This document shows positions 19,309 through 27,451 of a stretch of DNA of 64,000 nucleotides, in pieces. Source of the stretch: a candidate division KSB1 bacterium. GTDB lineage: Bacteria; Zhuqueibacterota; Zhuqueibacteria; Zhuqueibacterales; Zhuqueibacteraceae. The stretch is from NCBI GenBank assembly GCA_034506255.1, contig JAPDPX010000001.1:858566-922565 (forward strand), written 5' to 3'. The position numbers were made by a program, and so were the translations under genes. Within the stretch, counting starts at the first letter, position 1; every line of letters begins with the position of its first letter. Below the pieces are notes generated by a model, which saw only the letters and a list, made by a program, of their open reading frames with translations, was not told the DNA's origin and searched no databases.

Positions 19309-20118
19309 TCAAGAGGGTGCTTGCCGGCTTGCTGCTGGCGGGCGATAAAGCAGGCCACTCCGTTGGATCAAAAGCTGCGCCAGCATGTAGGTTGACCAAA
19401 TGAGCTGACCGGCCCAAAATGGGCGCTCGCGCAAGAGGTAGTATCCGAGCAATGCATCAGACAGGAGAAAGAGCACACCCCCGAGCGCCACACTGCCTCC
19501 GGATCTGCCCCATGCCCACGCCACCCACAACGAACCCGCCACCATTGCGGCCAGCACGAAACTGTAGGCCAGCGAGGCGCCAATGACCAGGCGCGGTGCG
19601 TCTGCTGGAATCACGCATGACCAAACCCCGATCGCCAGCAGCGGCACCGCGGCAAGGGTGAGGCCCCGAAGCCGAGTGCTGCCCTGCAGCGGCGCACGGC
19701 TGAGCAACATAAACGCGGCGAGATAACACCCATGCGCCGCGGCGAACGGCGGGATGGAAAGCAGGGTCTGCGGTTGCAGCAGCGCGGTGAGATCGATCAC
19801 GCCGGCATTGATCACGTCACCAACAAATGACAACAGCGCACCGCAGACCAGCAGACTCGCAACCCGCTGCCATTCCGCACGTGACAGTCGCGGAGAGAAA
19901 ACGGCAGCATGTCCGATCTCATGCCTGATCGCAAAGCCCAACGCGATCAACCAGAGCATCTGCAGAAGATGAAACAGCCGGTGGATGACCATCGCTGCCG
20001 GCGGCAGAAAGAGGGCGGGCAATTCACCAGCCGTGAGCAGAACCAGGATCAGCAGCGTCAGGCGTGCGCTCCAGTTCGGATCGCCCGGCCTGGGGAGAAA
20101 AATCGAAATGGCACTCAT
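19309..20118 (-). CDS. YhhN/TMEM86-like lysoplasmalogenase family membrane protein
   Basis: 269 aa from the ATG at 20118, which has GGGAGGA 8 nt upstream; the frame extends further 5' without support. Eight or so hydrophobic segments fill the protein. The C-terminal part has the family pattern LGGVLFLLSDALLGYYLL followed by WSTYMLAQLLI, comparable with the FxxSDxxLA...YxxAQxLI of YhhN proteins. That family includes enzymes cleaving the vinyl-ether bond of lysoplasmalogen. The family call rests on these motifs; the activity here is unproven. An AIRHEIGHAA segment near the N-terminus is unusual for the family. Confidence 0.68.
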   Translation of the reverse strand: MSAISIFLPRPGDPNWSARLTLLILVLLTAGELPALFLPPAAMVIHRLFHLLQMLWLIALGFAIRHEIGHAAVFSPRLSRAEWQRVASLLVCGALLSFVGDVINAGVIDLTALLQPQTLLSIPPFAAAHGCYLAAFMLLSRAPLQGSTRLRGLTLAAVPLLAIGVWSCVIPADAPRLVIGASLAYSFVLAAMVAGSLWVAWAWGRSGGSVALGGVLFLLSDALLGYYLLRERPFWAGQLIWSTYMLAQLLIQRSGLLYRPPAASRQAPS

Positions 20119-20284
20119 GCACGATCCTCCCGGCGTTGGTGCAGGGGGATGATCATTCCGCTTTATGAAAGCCGCAAACTGGGACTTGAGGTTTATCCGC
20201 GCTTGCATTATGTTCACGCCTCGCACAGAGGCGCTGTTCATCTGCAAGCAACGAATGTTCTCACTCTGCCAGGTACCGAAGCCA

Positions 20285-20821
20285 ATGCATTCCGTCCCTT
20301 CCCCAGTGATTCAACTCACGCCGGCGCGGCTGACCGCACCAGATGACGGGGCCCGAAACTGGGCACTGTGCTCGGGCTGCACACAATGCTGCGAGTACAT
20401 CAGCCTTGAAATCGACCCGCCCACCACGCTCAAGGATGTGGATCACATTGTCTGGTACCTCATTCACCGAAATGTCTGGGTTTGGGTGGATGAGGACAAC
20501 AAGTGGTATGTCCAATTCAACACTCCCTGCGAAAAGCTGCAGCCGGATGGCCGCTGCGGCTGGTATCCCGAGCGTCCCAAAATCTGCCAGGACTATCAGC
20601 AGTCAGAGTGCCCGCGCTATGTACCGGCGGCGGCCGAGAAATTCCTCTTCAAGCAGGCTGATGATTTCCTGAACTGGCTGGCGAATCATCGCAGCCGGGC
20701 GCGCCGCGAGTTGCAGCGCCGTTATCTCGCCAGGCGCGCACAGCGCTGGCGCAGAACGAATGGCAAATCCACGGTTGCATTTGATGCAGCCTTTACCACC
20801 AGATCAGAAAGGAGCAGGTGA
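20285..20821 (+). CDS. YkgJ-type cysteine cluster protein
   Basis: 178 aa if started at the ATG at 20285; in-frame ATGs at 20165 and 20210 are alternatives and none has a strong ribosome site. The core has CSGCTQCC near residue 30 and further cysteines in FNTPCEKLQPDGRCGWYPERPKICQDYQQSECPRY, matching the CxxCxxCC...C...C pattern of the YkgJ family, thought to bind a metal or Fe-S cluster. The basic C-terminal tail (RSRARRELQRRYLARRAQRWRR) is an addition. The stop overlaps the start of the next small gene, so the two are translationally coupled. Confidence 0.82.
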   Translation: MHSVPSPVIQLTPARLTAPDDGARNWALCSGCTQCCEYISLEIDPPTTLKDVDHIVWYLIHRNVWVWVDEDNKWYVQFNTPCEKLQPDGRCGWYPERPKICQDYQQSECPRYVPAAAEKFLFKQADDFLNWLANHRSRARRELQRRYLARRAQRWRRTNGKSTVAFDAAFTTRSERSR

Positions 20822-21066
20822 TGCCTCCCGAACCCCGCAAGCGCGATCCCCAGGCGCCGGCCAGTTTGATTATTGAAGTGCGGAGCAGCGATGGCCGCGT
20901 CTGGGGCGTGCTCACCGCCACGGTCAAGCATTTCTCCTCGGGATCGATCGGCTATTACGCCAACGGCAAGGTGGAGAATCCCGATTCGCACGAGCGCTAC
21001 CAGGTCGGCGCCAATCTCACACTCATTGGCAGCAAACCTGAAAACAAGCAGCACGTGTTCGGTTGA
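20821..21066 (+). CDS. Small conserved-looking protein coupled to the YkgJ-type gene
   Basis: 81 aa. The ATG overlaps the upstream TGA by one base and is served by AAAGGAGCAGG 4 nt upstream, one of the best ribosome sites in the window; a GTG one codon earlier is less likely. The protein is soluble, with beta-like segments (SLIIEVRSSDGRVWGVLTATVKHF and GSIGYYANGKV). I do not recognise the family. The coupling suggests it works with the cysteine-cluster protein. Confidence 0.8.
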   Translation: MPPEPRKRDPQAPASLIIEVRSSDGRVWGVLTATVKHFSSGSIGYYANGKVENPDSHERYQVGANLTLIGSKPENKQHVFG

Positions 21067-21295
21067 AAGCATAGCCGCTCGCGCAGTTTCCTTTTTGGAA
21101 CAAAAACCGGAGTGATCCTCCGGCCGCGCATCCGGTGCTGAACTTTTTCCAGATCCACATGCGCCAGATCGTCTGCGACCGAACCACGAGATGCCCAAGC
21201 GCTGGCCTATGAACCCGGATCAATCCAGCCAAAGGCCTGGACTGAGTCGAAGCCGGGGTATTGGGGTGCCAGGTTGCCAGCTCGTCACAACCGTG

Positions 21296-22135
21296 TTATA
21301 TATGAAGGAGTTCGCGTTGTGCGTGCTCCAGTAACGGAATCAAGTCCATGCAAGTGGGGAGCATTAAATCCGGCCGGGGCGAGGCGCACAAGGCTTGCTC
21401 TTTTGTGGTCACGCCGGTGAGAACCAAAATGGTGAAAATGCCGTTTCTGGCGCCCGCGGCAATGTCGGTCTCGAGACGATCACCCACCATTGCCAATGCC
21501 GGAGCCGAAATCCTGAAACGCTGCTGGATGCTGCGATAAAGATGGGGCTCCGGCTTGCCGATGATCGTGGGCGTCACGCCGGTTGCCGCGGTGAGGGCGG
21601 CGGTGAGCGCACCGCAATCGGGTTGCAGATCCCGGCCCGGCTGCGGGCAATTCAGATCGGGATGCGTGGCAATGAATTTCACCCCGCGGCGCAGATGGCG
21701 GCAGGCAATGTCGAATTTCTCCCACGTGAAGGTTTTGTCGAAGCCCAAAACCACACAGGTCGGCGCCGTCGCATTCGTCTCGAAGCCCGCCTCCTGAAAC
21801 TGTTGATGCAGACTTTCGGTGCCGAGGAGAAAAATGGGTTGCGGGCCTCCCCGGGCCAGCAAATACTCGATGGTGGCACGGCCGGAAGTGTAGATGTCGT
21901 CCACCGACGTTGCAATTCCCATCCTGCTCAATTTCAACCAATAATCGCGCGGGCTGGCAGCCGAGTTGTTGGTGACAAATACCCAGGATTTGCGCAGTTG
22001 GCGCAGGCTTTTCAGGAAGCGGATGGTAAAGGGGAAAGCTTCGTTGCCCAAATACAAAGTGCCGTCCAAGTCCAGGGCGAATACCTGCACCCCAGCCAGA
22101 CGCATGATGGTTGTCGGGGAGAGCTCCTCAAGCAT
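21296..22135 (-). CDS. HAD-IIA family phosphatase (NagD-like)
   Basis: 279 aa. The HAD motifs are in order: ALDLDGTLYLG (motif I, near residue 20), VTNNSA (motif II), IIGKPEPHLYR (motif III Lys), and MVGDRLETDIAAGARNG (motif IV). The C2-type cap between motifs II and III identifies subclass IIA, which includes NagD, phosphoglycolate and 4-nitrophenyl phosphatases. The substrate cannot be read from the sequence. It is divergent from the dipeptide epimerase across a 588-bp gap. Confidence 0.93.
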   Translation of the reverse strand: MLEELSPTTIMRLAGVQVFALDLDGTLYLGNEAFPFTIRFLKSLRQLRKSWVFVTNNSAASPRDYWLKLSRMGIATSVDDIYTSGRATIEYLLARGGPQPIFLLGTESLHQQFQEAGFETNATAPTCVVLGFDKTFTWEKFDIACRHLRRGVKFIATHPDLNCPQPGRDLQPDCGALTAALTAATGVTPTIIGKPEPHLYRSIQQRFRISAPALAMVGDRLETDIAAGARNGIFTILVLTGVTTKEQALCASPRPDLMLPTCMDLIPLLEHAQRELLHI

Positions 22136-22143
22136 TTGTGGCT

Positions 22144-22398
22144 CTATGGTGATTGTTGAGGGTAATGAATCGCAAGACCTTGACCGCGGGTGTTGTAAAA
22201 GAACGTTTCACCCCAAAAGCGTTGGCCTTGCCATCGTATGCCGTAGAAGTGCCCCAGCGCAGGCGTCCCATCCCCAGGTAGAGAGAAGGTCTGCGCGACA
22301 TTTTCATCATTCGGATGGCGTGTGAGCGACATTGGCAAGTGTCCAAAAACCGTTTCCTGGCCACGGAGACTCTGGATAGACAGTTTTTCACAGATCAC
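22144..22398 (-). pseudogene. Possible 3' remnant of a lost gene
   Basis: An 84-codon frame whose translation is balanced and protein-like (FGHLPMSLTRHPNDENVAQTF, GHFYGIRWQGQRFWGETFFYN), unlike the Arg/Pro-rich shadow frames around it. It has no ribosome site and no recognisable family. It ends 9 bp before the HAD gene start. The remaining 22399-22723 stretch is non-coding apart from the epimerase ribosome site. Confidence 0.28.
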
Positions 22399-22723
22399 CG
22401 CAGATAAAAATCAGGGTGGCTCTGCGTCGATCAGCGTCCGGGAAATTGGGTGGCAGCCGCATGCCGCGCTACGATCCACCCACATATAAATCAACATAGA
22501 ACCTCAATACCCGATATCATCTTGAGCATGAGTTCACTGCAGGCGGTGATATAAAAAAGCTGCCCGGAAAAAGTTCCGCTCTCGGCTGGGCCGAGGTCTT
22601 CCAAACGCCGGTGTTGTGAAAACCCCGGGGAAATCTCCTGCACCCGCCAAGCCATTGCAGAAGCATTTTCTCAAAAGTACGCCATTTCGGACAGACACCA
22701 AACAGCCAAGGGAGAACAGCATC

Positions 22724-23758
22724 ATGTTGCTGGAATCAACGACCCATCGCCTGGAGCTCAAACATACCTGGACCATTGCACGCGGCTCAGCCGATTACAA
22801 GGAATACAACTTTGTGACATTGTCGGCGGAGGGCATCATCGGCCGGGGTGAGGCTGCCCATAACGTGCGGTATGGTGAATCGCTCGAAAGCATTCGCGAA
22901 TTTTTACTTGAAGCGAGACATTTGTTTGAAAATTCAATCCCTTGTGAATTTTATGACTTGGGAAAGCAAATTATGGCCCTCGCTGAGGGGCAAAACGCCG
23001 CCAAAGCCGCACTTGATATGGCACTGCTGGACTGGGTGACTCAAAAGCTCCAAATCCCAGTTCATGCGCTTTGGGGGTTGAATCCGCTTCTTACACCAAC
23101 CACCAGCTATTCGATCGGAATCGACAGCCCACAAGCTGTATATGAAAAAATCCGCGAGGCAGAATCCTATCCAATTCTCAAAATCAAACTGGGCGGCAGG
23201 CAAGATGAGGAAATCATGCGGGCGGTGCGCGAGGCGACCGACCGCACGGTGCGTGTGGATGCCAATGAGGGCTGGCGCGATCGGCAGCTCGCCCTCGAAA
23301 AAATACAATGGCTCGCCGGCTTGAACGTCCAATTCGTCGAGCAACCAATGCCTGCTGACCATCTCGAGGAAGTGGCGTGGCTGCGCGACCGCTCGCCATT
23401 GCCGCTGATTGCCGATGAGGACGTGAAGACAGCGGGCGACATTCCCGCGCTGGCGCGTGCCTATCACGGCATCAATATCAAAATCATGAAGTCGGGAGGA
23501 TTGCAGGAGGCCTTGCGCATGATCCACGTGGCACGCGCCCTGGGGCTGAAAATCATGCTGGGCTGCATGATCGAAAGCTCACTTGGCATCACCGCGGCAG
23601 CCCATCTTTCACCGCTGGTGGATTGGGCGGATTTGGACGGAAATCTCCTGATCAAGAACGATCCCTACCGGGGTGTCAGAGTCGAACACGGTCGAATAAT
23701 CTTGCCGCACACGCCGGGTCTGGGAGTCGAAAAAAATCAAGATGCAAAAATCGGATAG
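22724..23758 (+). CDS. Dipeptide epimerase (L-Ala-D/L-Glu epimerase type, enolase superfamily)
   Basis: 344 aa from the ATG at 22724 (AGGGAGAACAGC upstream); the frame extends 36 codons further 5' with no support. Catalytic positions of the muconate-lactonizing/AEE group are present: KIK at 153-155, the metal ligands Asp179 (DANEGW), Glu206 (FVEQPMP) and Asp231 (IADEDVK), and the second lysine in KIMKSGG (253-259). Such enzymes epimerise dipeptides, most often L-Ala-D-Glu from peptidoglycan recycling. The 3' end overlaps the convergent Maf gene by 22 bp. Confidence 0.9.
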   Translation: MLLESTTHRLELKHTWTIARGSADYKEYNFVTLSAEGIIGRGEAAHNVRYGESLESIREFLLEARHLFENSIPCEFYDLGKQIMALAEGQNAAKAALDMALLDWVTQKLQIPVHALWGLNPLLTPTTSYSIGIDSPQAVYEKIREAESYPILKIKLGGRQDEEIMRAVREATDRTVRVDANEGWRDRQLALEKIQWLAGLNVQFVEQPMPADHLEEVAWLRDRSPLPLIADEDVKTAGDIPALARAYHGINIKIMKSGGLQEALRMIHVARALGLKIMLGCMIESSLGITAAAHLSPLVDWADLDGNLLIKNDPYRGVRVEHGRIILPHTPGLGVEKNQDAKIG

Positions 23759-24327
23759 TTCCATTTGCGCAGGGCCGTCGTCAGGGCGATGATGGGCAGG
23801 CCGATGATGGCAGTCCAATCTTCACAATCCAGACGTTCGAACAACAGCAGACCCGGGCCTTCGGTTTTGACGGAGCCGGCGCAATCGCTTGGGTTGTCCA
23901 AAGCGACGTAGGTGCGCAATTCCTCGTCACTGAGGTCGGCGCGCAACCGGCCGGTGCCTTTGATGAGAAATTCCTGGGAGAGTCCGGCGGTGGTGTGGTG
24001 GAGAAAAAGGCCCATGTAGAATTCGTGCGTCTTGCCCCGCAGGCTTTGCAGCTCGCGCCATGCCCGTTCCGGACTCCCGGCTTTCGTCAACACGCGGCCC
24101 TCGAACCACACGACTTGATCGGATCCGATGAGTATGGCGTGCGGGTGATCACTGGCGACGCTCAGGGCCTTGCCGCGCGCCAGCGCCAACGCCAGTTCCC
24201 CTGGATTGCGGTGGTGCACATGCTCTTCGGTGAAGCGCGGCGCGACCGCGCGAAAGCGGAAGCCCATTTTCGCCATGAGTTCCCGGCGATAGGGCGAGGT
24301 GGAAACCAGGATCAGATCGGGTATCAT
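23737..24327 (-). CDS. Maf-like nucleotide pyrophosphatase
   Basis: 196 aa from the ATG at 24327, chosen because the Maf core starts at once (DLILVSTSPYRRELMAKMGFRFR). Further family landmarks are the Asp in AILIGSDQVVWFEGR and the region ALDNPSDCAGSVKTEGPGLLLFERLDCEDWTAIIGLPI. Maf proteins hydrolyse non-canonical or modified nucleoside triphosphates to the monophosphates. The ARGKALSV and IIGLPI positions fit the YceF-like branch; the exact substrate is uncertain. It is the last gene of a likely minus-strand operon and overlaps the convergent epimerase tail. Confidence 0.9.
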   Translation of the reverse strand: MIPDLILVSTSPYRRELMAKMGFRFRAVAPRFTEEHVHHRNPGELALALARGKALSVASDHPHAILIGSDQVVWFEGRVLTKAGSPERAWRELQSLRGKTHEFYMGLFLHHTTAGLSQEFLIKGTGRLRADLSDEELRTYVALDNPSDCAGSVKTEGPGLLLFERLDCEDWTAIIGLPIIALTTALRKWNYPIFAS

Positions 24328-24414
24328 TATCTTCTGGAAAAGAAACCGGCAGGCGGCCTGTCGGAAGAATGTGCCGGTCGGGCTGCCTGGCAAAAAAACA
24401 GGGCCACAATGCCC

Positions 24415-24993
24415 TCACGTCGCCGAAGAGGACGGCGAATCGTTCAATTGATCGGATGAAGCACTATACTGCAACTGCCGCAAGGTCGTTTCAAACACCC
24501 GGTATGCCTGCTCCCCCCACAAACAGAAAACCACCTGCTGCAAGCCAGTCTCTCCCCCGACATACGCCAGTGTCGTTGCAAGCATGATCTGCGCACACCG
24601 TTCGAGCGGATAGCCGAAGATACCGGTCGAGATCGCCGGGAAGGCGATGCTCTTCAGGTGATGCTGGTCGGCGAGGGTGAGGGCATGGCGTGTGGCCTCC
24701 CGCAATTTGCGGTCCTCCTCCCCTTCCCCCATGCGCGGCCCCACCGCATGGATGACGTAGCGCGCCGGCAGGTTGCCGCCGCTGGTGATGACCGCGGTGC
24801 CCACCGGAGTGCCGCCGAGACGATCACACTCCTGCTGGATGCACGGCCCGCCTTTGCGCCGAATGGCACCAGCCACACCCCCGCCAAGCTGCAGAGCAGA
24901 GTTGGCGGCATTGACAATGGCGTCGACTTTCATCTCGGTGAGATCCCCCTCGCGCAATTGCACGGTGGTGTGTTTGATGCGAATTTCCATCAT
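24415..24993 (-). CDS. Macro domain protein (ADP-ribose binding / deacetylase type)
   Basis: 192 aa. Macro-domain landmarks are clear: GDLTEMKVDAIVNAANSALQLGGGVAGAIRRKGG near the N-terminus, and FPAISTGIFGYPLERCAQIM in the middle. Close relatives bind ADP-ribose and remove acetyl from O-acetyl-ADP-ribose, or ADP-ribose from proteins. The start overlaps the stop of the upstream membrane-protein gene by 4 bp (ATGA), which indicates coupling. The Ser/Asp-rich C-terminal tail is not part of the domain. Confidence 0.94.
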   Translation of the reverse strand: MMEIRIKHTTVQLREGDLTEMKVDAIVNAANSALQLGGGVAGAIRRKGGPCIQQECDRLGGTPVGTAVITSGGNLPARYVIHAVGPRMGEGEEDRKLREATRHALTLADQHHLKSIAFPAISTGIFGYPLERCAQIMLATTLAYVGGETGLQQVVFCLWGEQAYRVFETTLRQLQYSASSDQLNDSPSSSAT

Positions 24994-25391
24994 TGAAAAT
25001 CCATCAGCATGCTGTCAAACAGATAGCGCAGACTGCCCCATTGCGAGTAGTACATGAAAAAGGCCAGCGCAATCGCCACCGCGATGGAGAGCAAACGCTG
25101 CACCTTGAATTGCGCCTCGACGTGGAAGAAACTCATAATTGCCAGCGTGAGGCCGCCCAGGGAAATGACACCCGGGAAGAAATCGCTCAGAAAAATCAAG
25201 CCGAAAAGCACACCAAACAACACCCCCCCCATCAGCTCGCCAATCAGGCGCCGCAGACCGGGCCAGATGCTCACATTTTTGCTCAGGCTGCCGATCCAAA
25301 TCCCGAGTAAAATGATCAGCAGGAACAGGGAAAGGTTGAATCCCGGGTCGAAACTTCGGGTGCGCAGCCAGTCGACCAGTTTGTCCAACAT
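24990..25391 (-). CDS. Small membrane protein of unknown function
   Basis: 133 aa with four predicted transmembrane segments (about residues 20-35, 50-70, 76-92 and 98-115) and a short cytoplasmic-looking start (MLDKLVDWLRTRSFDPG). I do not recognise the family. It lies 46 bp after the gamma-glutamyltransferase stop and overlaps the macro-domain gene by 4 bp, so it belongs to the same minus-strand unit. Confidence 0.82.
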   Translation of the reverse strand: MLDKLVDWLRTRSFDPGFNLSLFLLIILLGIWIGSLSKNVSIWPGLRRLIGELMGGVLFGVLFGLIFLSDFFPGVISLGGLTLAIMSFFHVEAQFKVQRLLSIAVAIALAFFMYYSQWGSLRYLFDSMLMDFQ

Positions 25392-25437
25392 GAATACCGT
25401 CCGTGCTTGAGTTCAAGCGCAGGGCCACGTGCCGGTC

Positions 25438-27153
25438 TCAATATCCGACAGCCGCACCGTCACTGGCACGCGGATCCGCCGCCCCCAGACGCAGGCCGGT
25501 CACTGGATCAAGCAGAATCCCCATCGCGCTGCCCTGACTGCGTGACGATCGTGACACGGAAATGCGGTGTCCGTAACTTTCCAACAGCCGCTGGGTGTCG
25601 TTCGAGATGCCGAATTTCTCGACGCGCAGCACATTGGGCAGCCATTGATGATGCACACGCGGCGCCGCAATTGCCTCGCTGATGTCCATCTCGAAATCAA
25701 TCACGTTGCTCACCACTTGCACAACGGTGTTGATGATGGTTCGGCCGCCCGGCGAGCCGATCAAAAGAAAGGGTTTGCCGTTGCGTGCGATGATGGTGGG
25801 CGTCATGGAAGACAGCATGCGCTTGCCGGGTGCAATCACATTCGGCGGCGTGCCAATCAAGCCGGTGCTGTCAGTGCGGCCGGGCTGCGGGTTGAAATCC
25901 CCCATCTCGTTGTTCAGCAGGAAACCCATTCCCTCGGCCACGATTTTCGAGCCGTAACTGTCCTCCAGCGTGTAGGTGACCACCACGGCGTTGCCCGCGG
26001 CGTCGACGACAGAATAGTGCGTGGTCTCCGATGATTCGTGGGCCTCATTGAACTTTTCGGGATCGCTGGGCGAAGCCCGGGTCAGGCTGATTTGCCGGCG
26101 CAAGTCGGCAGCATACTCCTTCGAGATCAGTTTCGCCACCGGCATGTCGGGATTAAAATCAGGATCGCCAAGATGGCGGGCGCGATCGGCAAAGGCGCGG
26201 CGCATCACCTCCGCCAGCAAATGAAGATGCTGCGCCGAGCCGAAACCCGCCGCGCGCAAATCGAAACCCTCGAGTATGTTCAACATCTCCACCAGCGCAA
26301 TGCCACCCGAGCTGGGCGGGCACATGGAATAGATGTCATACCCGCGATAGGTGCCGTGAATCGGCTGGCGTTCCTTCGCCTCATAAGCAGCCAAATCCTG
26401 TTCGGTGATCAAACCCCCGTGTTTGCGCATGGCGGCGGCAATCAGCCGTGCGGTTTCGCCCCGGTAAAATTCCGCGCGGCCGCCGGCTTGAATGCGGCGC
26501 AAAGTTCTGGCCAAATCCGGTTGTTTCCAAAGTTCGCCGGGTTGATACACCTCCCTGCCGTTTTTCAAGAACACTTTTGCACTGGCAGGATACTTGAGAA
26601 ACTCTTCCTTGAGATAGCGGAAATCCTCATGCAACCCCCAACTCACCGGGAAACCCTGTTCTGCCAGCTTGATGGCAGGCGCGATCAGCTCTTTCATCGC
26701 CTTGCGGCCGAAGCGCTCATGTGCCAGAAAAAATCCTGCCACCGTGCCGGGCACCCCAATGGCGAGGTAGCCTTCATGATTGATCGGTTCGTCGTAAACG
26801 CCCGCGGCATTCAAATACATTTTCGCGTGGGCGGCGGCCGGCGCCTTTTCCCGGAAATCAAAGGCGCTGATCCGGCCGTCGGCCATGTGAACAATCATGA
26901 AGCCGCCGCCACCAAGATTGCCGGCTGAGGGCAGAGTCACGGCCAGGGCAAATCCCGTGGCAATCGCCGCATCCACGGCATTGCCGCCGTTTTGGAGAAT
27001 TTGAACGCCGACCTCCGAGGCGAGGCGGTGTGAGGATACCACCATGCCGTGTCTGGCTTTGACGGGTGGCTGTGACGCGCCGGCCAGCAGGAGAAACGGC
27101 AGGCCGGCAAACCAAGCCGCGATCATGAGTGTTGTGTGACGGGCGTTGATCAT
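25438..27153 (-). CDS. ggt: Gamma-glutamyltransferase
   Basis: 571 aa from the ATG at 27153 (GAGGGAG about 9 nt upstream), with a signal peptide (MINARHTTLMIAAWFAGLPFLLLAGA), so the enzyme is exported to the periplasm. Typical positions: VVSSHRLASEVGVQILQNGGNAVDAAIATGFALAV at the start of the large subunit, the autocleavage and nucleophile Thr378 in TTHYSVVD, NNEMGDF, and the SSMTPTI and GSPGGRTI loops. The precursor should cut itself before Thr378 into two subunits. It breaks down glutathione and gamma-glutamyl compounds. It is probably the first gene of a unit with the small membrane, macro-domain and Maf genes. Confidence 0.95.
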   Translation of the reverse strand: MINARHTTLMIAAWFAGLPFLLLAGASQPPVKARHGMVVSSHRLASEVGVQILQNGGNAVDAAIATGFALAVTLPSAGNLGGGGFMIVHMADGRISAFDFREKAPAAAHAKMYLNAAGVYDEPINHEGYLAIGVPGTVAGFFLAHERFGRKAMKELIAPAIKLAEQGFPVSWGLHEDFRYLKEEFLKYPASAKVFLKNGREVYQPGELWKQPDLARTLRRIQAGGRAEFYRGETARLIAAAMRKHGGLITEQDLAAYEAKERQPIHGTYRGYDIYSMCPPSSGGIALVEMLNILEGFDLRAAGFGSAQHLHLLAEVMRRAFADRARHLGDPDFNPDMPVAKLISKEYAADLRRQISLTRASPSDPEKFNEAHESSETTHYSVVDAAGNAVVVTYTLEDSYGSKIVAEGMGFLLNNEMGDFNPQPGRTDSTGLIGTPPNVIAPGKRMLSSMTPTIIARNGKPFLLIGSPGGRTIINTVVQVVSNVIDFEMDISEAIAAPRVHHQWLPNVLRVEKFGISNDTQRLLESYGHRISVSRSSRSQGSAMGILLDPVTGLRLGAADPRASDGAAVGY

Positions 27154-27355
27154 CAGGCTCGACTCCCTCACTGGTTTACCTGGTTCCATCATCTGGGCGG
27201 AGCAGGGCCGCGGCCGGCCGCTGCCTGCCGCGGCTGTTCGGGCTTTGGCCTTTTGCCGTGCCGGTGTGTGGGGTGACTGGTACAGTCACGGAAATAAACG
27301 CGCAAAGCGTGTGCAAAATAATTTTTTTTGGCCGTGTATGCAAGGTGATTTTTGA

Positions 27356-27383
27356 TTGCTTCTCAGGAATTTGTCACTATATT
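27356..27383 (+). promoter_or_regulatory. Possible promoter of the phosphofructokinase gene
   Basis: TTGCTT (27356-27361), 16-bp spacer, TATATT (27378-27383), about 70 bp upstream of the start codon in an AT-rich stretch. The match is moderate and no second line of evidence supports it. Confidence 0.38.
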
Positions 27384-27451
27384 CCACGGCATTGCCTGAA
27401 AATCGCTACCAACCACTGCTGTTTGAATTTGTACAACGGGAGTTCTTCAAC

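Noticed and set aside
22380..22440. Text similar to the common 'ATCAGCG/GCAGAT' intergenic repeat
   Set aside because: CAGATCACCGCAGATAAAAATC and nearby bases resemble widespread degenerate intergenic repeats, but only one weak copy is present, so I do not call a repeat.
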